Source of the DNA: Colletotrichum lupini
Lineage: Eukaryota > Ascomycota > Sordariomycetes > Glomerellales > Glomerellaceae
Assembly: GCF_023278565.1 (NCBI RefSeq)
Contig: NC_064682.1
Span: 4,030,001-4,094,000, forward strand
Direction of reading: 5' to 3'
Length of the DNA stretch: 64,000 bases
The notes beneath the pieces are model-generated. The model saw only the letters and a program-made list of their open reading frames with translations. It did not search any database and was not told the origin of the DNA. Position 1 is the first letter of the stretch, and each line of letters opens with the position of its first letter. Shown here in pieces: positions 56,931 through 64,000 of the stretch. The translations under genes and the position numbers were made by a program.

Positions 56931-59900
56931 ATATTTTATATATAGTAAAATAGGTAAACGACGAGCTAAACCGCCTTATTAACCTTATTTAAACCTTTTT
57001 TTACTATCTCTAAATATAAAAACGATTCTCTAAAATAATTAGCTTTAATAATATTTATAATATTAATCGTTTTAAGCTCCCTTTTTTTTAAGTTACTAAG
57101 TAGACCTACTTTAAATCTATTTATAACGCTACATTTAGCTTTATTAATAATAAAAAACTAAAGGGTTTCCGGTTTTTTTAGTAAATATTTACTAATTTAT
57201 AAACTAATACTTAGTTCGTTACCTTATTATTATTATTATAAACTATAATAAATAAATAAAAGCTATACTAAATAAGTAGTTTTTAAACGTTTAGTAATAA
57301 CTTTATATTTATTATATTAACTTTAATATTATACTTAGGGCTAAATAGAAGTAGGTTAAAGACCGTAGTTATAGTAATAATAATAATAAGTTTAATAATA
57401 AAAAATATTAGTTATTAATATAAGTAATAGTTATACTAAGTAATAAGGATAAGGCTTATATTAATATACTTATTAATAAGCCCCCTCTTTATATATATTA
57501 TAAGGTTTTTATAATATAAAAGCTTATTATTTTTATTAAAACTAAGTATATTTTTAAAAAAGCCTAGACTAAGTTTTATAGAAAGTTTAATAATTAACGC
57601 CTAATCCTCTAATATTTTTACGTAATATACTTATTTTTAAGAATATAATAAGCTTATTATTTTATTTAAAAATACTAAAACTTTAATACTTGTATTATTT
57701 CTAATACTAAGTTAAGTAATAATAATATTAAAAGTTATTTTTTAAATAGTTTTAGTTATTTATATTAGCTTATTAACGTTATATAAAATATAATTAGTAA
57801 TTAAGAACTACGCTTTTACTAAGCTTATATAAAGGACGAGGTATTTATAAATTAAGAGTATATAAGTACTCGTTTTAAGTACTTAAATAAACTTTAAACA
57901 ATAATTTTTTTAAAATATTTTATTTTAATCAAGACGTAAAACCGGCTTATAAAAAAAGTAATACTATTTAATAAGAGGTTATTTTTAAAACCCCTCGGAT
58001 TTTATAATTTAAATTATATTATTTTAATTAAGCTAAGTATTTTATATTATTATAAGATCTATTTTAAAATATTAAATTTAGCTATTTTTAATAAATCAAA
58101 AGTATACTCTTAGTAGTGTTTTTAAAAAACGTCTTTTTTAAATTTATATTATTAAATCCTTAACTTTAAAATTATTATATCCCTTTATAATAAGCTAAAG
58201 AATATAGTATAGCTTATTTTATTATAACTAGTTTTATTTAAAAAAAAAAGCCGGTTAGTTAATTAAACCCGTATTATTTATAATAACTAAGGTATTAATA
58301 ATAAAAAGCGAGGCCGTTTATTTAAAAATAAGAATAAGTTAATATTAACTAAGCTTATAAAAAAAATAAGTTAGTTAAATTAAAACTAAATATTAAGCTT
58401 ATTTTAATAATAAATAAAGAGCTAATTTAGCGTTTTTAATAAAAAGAGGATAATAAAGAATTATATAAATAAATAACTAATATAGCTTAGTATTTAAAAA
58501 AATAGAACTAATAAAAAATAGTTTATAATAATAATAAATTATTATAATTACGTTAAAAGAGGTAGTTAAATAAACGTTATTATAATTTACTTTTTATATT
58601 TTTTAAATATATAATAAAAAAAAGCCTTATTTATTTAAAATTTATAAAAGCTTAGATTATTAACTTATTTAAAATTTATAAATCTTAAATAAGTAATATA
58701 ATAGTTCTAAATAAGTACGTAAGTTATAATAGTATTCTTATTTTTAAAAATTCTAAACTAGAGCTTAGGTTAGAGAGAATAATAAAAATAGTTATATTAA
58801 TATAATTATTTTTACTACTTTTATAAGGAAGTACTATTTTTTTAAACTAATTAAAAAGTAAAATAATAACGCTTATATAAGAGCGACGCCCGTATATTAA
58901 TTTATAATACTTATATATTAATTCTTATTATATAAACGGGATTATTTATAATTCTTTTTATATTAAATCCTTTTTTTTAAAATTTAAGGAGCTATTCTTT
59001 TATATTAACTAAGAGTTTTTACTTAATATGTTTTTTAAAAAAGTTAAGTATATTTTTTATAATAGGGTCCGTTTTACCCTTTTTTATTATATTTTTATAA
59101 ATTTAAGAAAGTATAGTAAAGTATTTAATACTATTCTTTTTAAAAATATAAAATTAATAAATAAGTATTTCCTTTTTTTTTTTTTTACTAAGGTTTTAAT
59201 AAGAAATAAAGTAATATTATACTTAGATTGCTTACTATTTTTAAGTTATTTTAAGTACTATCTTATTTATTCTTTATTATTTCAATAAATGAAATAGTTA
59301 TTATTATAATAAACTATTTATAAAAGTTATTTATAAAGGACTTTTTTATTTATAATATTAGCTCGTTTTTTTAAAATAAGTTAGTATTAAATACGTTTAG
59401 GTTATTAATAATTTCTAATTATATATCTTATTTTATTATAATTATAGTATTTAAAGTCCTTTTTTTAACGAGGTTTTTTATATTTAGTAATATTAAGATT
59501 TATAGGTCCTCTATATTATTTATAGGACGTATTTTATTATTATTAATTTCTTAAGTTATTTTAATAATTACTTAGTAATTTATTATAGTTTTAGTATTTT
59601 TAATTAAATTAAATTTAAAAGCGCTGTATTTCTCCCTTTTTTTACGTCGTTTATATAATTAAGTATTAATTTTAATAATAAGCTTAATATAATATAAAAA
59701 ATCCATTAATATTTTTACTTTACTAAGTTCGTCCTTAACTTTATTTTTTAATCCTTAATAAAATAAGAAAATATAGGTTTTTTTAATAAAATCGAATTAT
59801 ATTATAAGTTTTTTAAACTTAGTAATATAGTATAAAATAAACTTAGTTTATTAAAAATTAGCTAGGTCTCTTTTAGTTTATCGTTTTTTATTAAGGTTTT

Positions 59901-61211
59901 AAAATAAAGATTTAAAAGTATTTTAAAATCTTATTATATTAATAAAAATATTTACGGTTTTTTTTTTATAATATAGTAAATAACCGTTATTATTAAGGAT
60001 TTTCTTTTTAAAAAAGTTCGAACTACTCTAGGGCTTATTTTTTAAAAACAAGTTATTATGTAAATATTTCGTTTAATTTTATTAAAAAATTAGTAATATA
60101 AAACGTTTAATAAGTTTTAATCTAAATTAAAAATCCTTTAAAATGTTTAGTAGTTCTATTAAAGATAATAAGTATATTAAACTTAAGTTTTTTTTATTTA
60201 TTTATAAGAGTTTTAATAATACTAATAATAGCTTAGAGAGTTCTAATTTTTTATTTTAAATCGTTTACTTTTCTTTTTTTAATTCCTAAGTTAATTATAG
60301 CTTCGTTAATTATATTTTAAAAAGTAATAATATATTTATTATTTTTAATTAAAATTACAACTATCTAAGTAGAGTTATTATTAAAAAGCTTTGCGAGTCT
60401 TTTATTTTACTTATTATTTTATTTAATAATACGTCGTATTTTTTTATAATTTACTTTTTTGAAAATTATATTATTATTAAAGTTATAAATAACGTTAAGT
60501 ATTTTATTATCCTCGGCCTTAGTTAGTTTATTAATTAAGTTAATAAGTTTTTTAGAGTTAAATAAAAAAGTACTTAAAGTTTTAAAAAATATCGTCGTTT
60601 TTTATTATTATCTAGTAAGTTTTATAAAGTTAACTTATTAAATAAGAGTAATTAAAATATTATAACTAGCTAATTATAATAAGTATATTAATAAAAACTA
60701 AGGCTACGAGTACTAAGTAAATAGTATTATAATTATAAATAGCTTCTCTAAAATTATATTTATAAATTATAAAATAAATAAAGCTTTAGTAATTAATTAT
60801 AACCTTATTAAAAGGGGTTTTTAATAAGAATAACTAAAGATAATCATAAGATTTAATACTAAGTTAATTATTAAAAAAGTTATAAAAAGTCTATTTTTAA
60901 ACCTAGCTTAAGTTTATATTATATATAAGTCCGCTTATAAATATATTTTTTATTAATAATTACTTTTATTTATTAAGTAATTACTTAATAAATACTAATA
61001 AGCGATTACCTAAAGTAATTATAATAATTACTTTATTACGTAATTACTACTTTTTATTTATATATAACTTATTTATAATTCTTTTATTTTATAAAAGTTA
61101 TTTTATATTCTTATATTTTTATATATATAATATACTATAGCTATTATAAGTTTATAGGGCGGGTCTTAGTTTTAGTTATATATATTAAGTTATAATAATT
61201 ATCATTAAAAT

Positions 61212-61625
61212 TTAAAAAGAGAATAAGTAGCTATTATATTATTATTTAAACCTTAAGTACAATCAATATAATTATAGCCCTAGTTTTAAAGCTTTTATAT
61301 ACTTTTTATTTATTTTTATATTCTGTTTTTATTAACTACTCGGGCAGTTCTTAATATTAACTATATAATATTAATATATAATATTAGTAAATATTTATAC
61401 TATTTTAGTAAACTTTATATACTTTTTATATTATAAACTTATTAAAGTAGTTAAGGATATTATTAAAATTATAAGTTAATAAGTTAGGATTTAGGCTCGT
61501 AATATACGTATTATTATTTAAAAATAGTTTTAAAATCTTTATTTACTTAGTAAAATATTTATAACGCTAAGGCTTATATAAATTAAGAGAAACTAGCTAA
61601 ATAATTATTAATTATAATATTAATT
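61212..61625 (+). repeat. Internal direct repeat, copy 2 (with ~120 bp insertion)
   Basis: The same sequence as copy 1, interrupted between about 61294 and 61429, where TTTATATACTTTTTAT occurs on both sides of an unrelated ~105 bp segment. Confidence 0.6.
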
Positions 61626-61857
61626 AACTATTAATAATAATAATATAATAAGACTATATATATATATATATATATATTATGTATTATAATAATAAATTTA
61701 TATATTATTATATAATATTAATATTTTAATTATAAATAACTAGTAAATTAAATTAAATATATAATTATATAATAAGCTTATAATTTATTAAAATAAGTTA
61801 ATAATTTATTATTTTATTATTTATTAATTAATTTATATTTATAAATATTATAGAAAT

Positions 61858-62030
61858 TAGAAAGATAGAAATATTTAAAAAGTATTTAAGACATATTAAG
61901 GAAAAATTTAAAACATATTAAAGAAATATTTAGGAAATCTTTTAGAGACTTTTTAGAAATTTTTAAGAAATTTTTAAAAAACTTTTAGGAAATTTTTTAG
62001 GAAACTTTTAGGAAATATTTATGAGTAATA
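61858..62030. repeat. Degenerate short tandem array, GGAAA-TTTT type
   Basis: Successive units such as AGAAATATTT, AGGAAATCTTTTAG, AGAAATTTTTA, AGGAAATTTTTT, AGGAAACTTTT and AGGAAATATTT follow each other every 10-14 bp over about 170 bp. A (TA)n run lies nearby at about 61655-61678. Confidence 0.6.
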
Positions 62031-63562
62031 TATTATTTACTTAGTATTTATAGCCTTAACCTCTATTTATATATTTATTATAAATATTTATTCATAATAC
62101 TATAGTATTTTTAATTTATATAGTACTATTTTAAAGAAGTAAATAAAATACTTCTATTTTAATAAACTCTTTATTTATAAACTTCCCTAGACTAATTATT
62201 CCCTATTATCCCTTAACTTTTAATTATACTTTTTATTTATTTATATCCTTAATAAAAATCTAAGTAAAAATAGCGGGGTTTATTTAAGAATTCGTTTTAT
62301 TATTATTAGAATTATTAGCGGGAATAGGCTAAACCGGCTTATTTTTAACTACTTTACTATTCTAGCTTATTTATTTAGAGGTTTTAAAATTTTTTAAAAA
62401 TAATTAATATTAAGTATAACGATATATAAGTATTAATAAAGTAACGTATTAAAAATATTTTCGTTTAGTACGAGTTTAGAATAATAATACTTATAAAATA
62501 CTAAGTAAATCGGCTCGTATATATCGGGGGGAGGGTAAGTTATAAAATCCGGTTAAAAAGAGTATTAATTAAAAAATAAGTTATATTTATTATAATTAAT
62601 AACGTCTTATAATTTATAAACTTTATAACTCTCTTCGGGGCCGAGCTTAATATTTATTTTTATTCAAGTAACGTCCTATTAAAAATAATTAGTTTTATAA
62701 ATTAGAAATATTTTAGAAATATTTCTATTTATAATAGTATCTTTTTTAAAAGAAATAGTAAATAACGCCTTATTATTTATAATAGCCTTAGGCTTTTAAG
62801 AGGTATTTAGGGGCGTATTCTAGCCCTTTATAAATAATATTATTTTAGTATAATATTTTATAAAAAACTATTAATAAAGCTAAAAATATTAATATAAAAT
62901 AAGAAGTAACTTATAAGTAACCTCGAGGTTAATAATAATAAAGAGGGATCCCTTATAAAAAATCGTAAAATTAATATAATAACCCTTTTTAAAGTACTTC
63001 TTAAGTATACTAAGAAACGACTAATAATAACTATTAAAATAAAAGCTATTAACCTCTAAATAATAGTAATAAAGTTCTCTTAGTAATAAGATTACTTAAC
63101 CTTATTATTATAAAAATAAGTAAATAAATTACGTATTTAATTATAATAATAAAGATAAAACTTATATTATTAGTTTTAAATATAAGGAGATTCTTAAGCT
63201 AGCCCCTTTTATTATTAATATAAAACTTAAAGCTATTACTATTATAATAATAAAAAGGTATTATAAAATTAATTTAAAAATATTTCTAATTAATTATTAA
63301 TAAATTTTAAATATAATAATAAGTTTTATAATAAAAATTTCTAATCAAAGTCGTAATAAAGGGTAGAAATTTAAAAAAAAAGGATATAAAAGTTTAAAAA
63401 AAAGAACGCGACTTAATTAGAATAAAAAAAAAGTATAAGTCGGAATTATTTTTTATAGAGCGGACTTTAATTAAGTAATAGTACCCTAATTGGCTATAAT
63501 TTATTTCTAAAATATTTCTAGCCTAAGTACCCTAAAAAAAAAAACGAAGTCTAATTAGTTAA

Positions 63563-63645
63563 ATTTAGCTAGGATTTATTAATATCTAAGTACTTATTAT
63601 TATATATAGGACTCTTACCTTAACTAGGGGGGGTTATTATTAGTT
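63563..63645 (-). repeat. Right terminal inverted repeat
   Basis: Reverse complement of the left end: it ends GGGGGGGTTATTATTAGTT and is followed by TA. It is slightly more RIP-mutated than the left copy. Confidence 0.8.
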
Positions 63646-63647
63646 TA

Positions 63648-64000
63648 TATATAGACTCGACATCAGTGTCATTGCTGCTGGGTGGCAGGGGAGCTCCCGG
63701 CTCATGCTGGCACCGAGGGGGCTTGATGTCATTTCATCTTCTCCATGTGCATGGAGAGCACGAACCGCCTTGCTGTCTAACTTATTTCTACCGTCTCTTG
63801 CGCACTCTGATGTGCCCCTCAGACTCTGGCACGATTCGTGCGCTTGTGCTCATACCAGAACCAAAGTGTGTCGTCTGCCCTGGCAGACAGGCTGAGGATG
63901 AACGTGCAGTGAATGTTGCGAGCCTAGTGAAGTTGGAAACAACGCTCGATGGGTATTCGCACAACTCACAAGTACACTTACTTCGTACCGGTACTCCCAG
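63648..64000. other. Normal-composition flank, no supported gene
   Basis: GC content returns to normal immediately after the element. A 63-codon plus-strand frame at 63704-63895 has no recognisable content, and the window ends before a gene can be judged. Confidence 0.4.

Larger units (their letters stand above)
51348..63645. mobile_element. 12.3 kb RIP-degraded element with terminal inverted repeats (large DNA transposon candidate)
   Basis: The block begins AACTAATAATAACCCCCCCT and ends with its exact reverse complement. The first 38 bases of each end are identical in inverted orientation, and a weaker match continues to about 80-100 bp with differences that are mostly C/T or G/A. TA flanks both ends. 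Composition switches from normal to extremely AT-rich within about 20 bp at each border, so the repeats mark the true ends. Inside, no frame is open beyond 86 codons and I can recognise no transposase, so the superfamily cannot be assigned. TIR plus TA would fit Tc1/mariner-like targeting, but 12.3 kb is far larger than those. Large fungal TIR elements such as KDZ-type transposons, or a nest of insertions inside one element, are alternatives. Confidence 0.75.

Noticed and set aside
59028..59288. 86-codon ORF inside the AT-rich block
   Set aside because: It is made almost only of Phe, Ile, Leu, Tyr, Lys and Asn because of the base composition. It is the longest random frame and not a membrane protein gene.
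51348..63645. Reading the AT-rich block as a centromere or mitochondrial DNA insertion
   Set aside because: The matching inverted termini with TA flanks and abrupt borders indicate a bounded mobile element; no mitochondrial gene is recognisable.
63704..63895. 63-codon plus-strand ORF at the right edge
   Set aside because: No recognisable content and too near the window end to judge.
1..64000. CRISPR arrays, bacterial-type operons or riboswitches
   Set aside because: The introns, gene families and RIP signature are those of a filamentous fungus; no regularly spaced repeat array is present.

Overview
The window is genomic DNA from a filamentous ascomycete (Pezizomycotina). A Sordariomycete is likely, but the genus cannot be read from the sequence. 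The evidence is short GT-AG introns of 47-95 nt with CTAAC/CTGAC-like branch points, fungal-only families (HET-domain protein, two Zn2Cys6 regulators, alpha-glucoside-type sugar porter), and two blocks saturated with C-to-T/G-to-A change at CpA, the mark of repeat-induced point mutation (RIP). Gene models were built by hand: splice sites were chosen by GT/AG, branch point and frame, and starts were moved to real ATG codons.

Layout. 1-5071: the 3' end of a subtilisin-like protease (+), a maltose/alpha-glucoside-type MFS transporter (-), and a long gene-poor stretch. 5072-13890: about four copies of a ~365-370 bp unit derived from the 3' end of a neighbouring gene. A 7.36 kb Ty3/Gypsy chromovirus-type retrotransposon with 210 bp LTRs and a 5 bp target duplication has landed in the third copy, and the block is RIP-mutated. 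13752-14974: the intact parent gene (-), an unrecognised Gln/His/Ala-rich protein with two CxxC pairs. 16708-24198: a secreted type-B carboxylesterase (-), a small secreted cysteine-rich protein (-), an unrecognised 208 aa protein (-), and a three-helix membrane protein of DUF6594 type (+). 27523-38756: a small Ser/Thr-rich ORF, a second CxxC/CxxC protein with a five-codon first exon, a large LRRC40-like leucine-rich-repeat protein, and two unrecognised membrane proteins (all +). 39096-48996: a HET-domain protein with two small 5' introns, an intron-containing tRNA-Gly(GCC), and two Zn2Cys6 transcription factors (all -). 51348-63645: a 12.3 kb extremely AT-rich block bounded by near-perfect terminal inverted repeats and flanked by TA on both sides. 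It reads as one large RIP-destroyed DNA transposon, perhaps carrying a nested element. The last 350 bp return to normal composition.

No operon-like or biosynthetic-cluster logic links the genes. The window is a normal gene-rich segment interrupted by two silenced repeat islands. The accessory parts most worth attention are the 12.3 kb inverted-repeat element and the tandem 3'-end duplication invaded by the Gypsy element.
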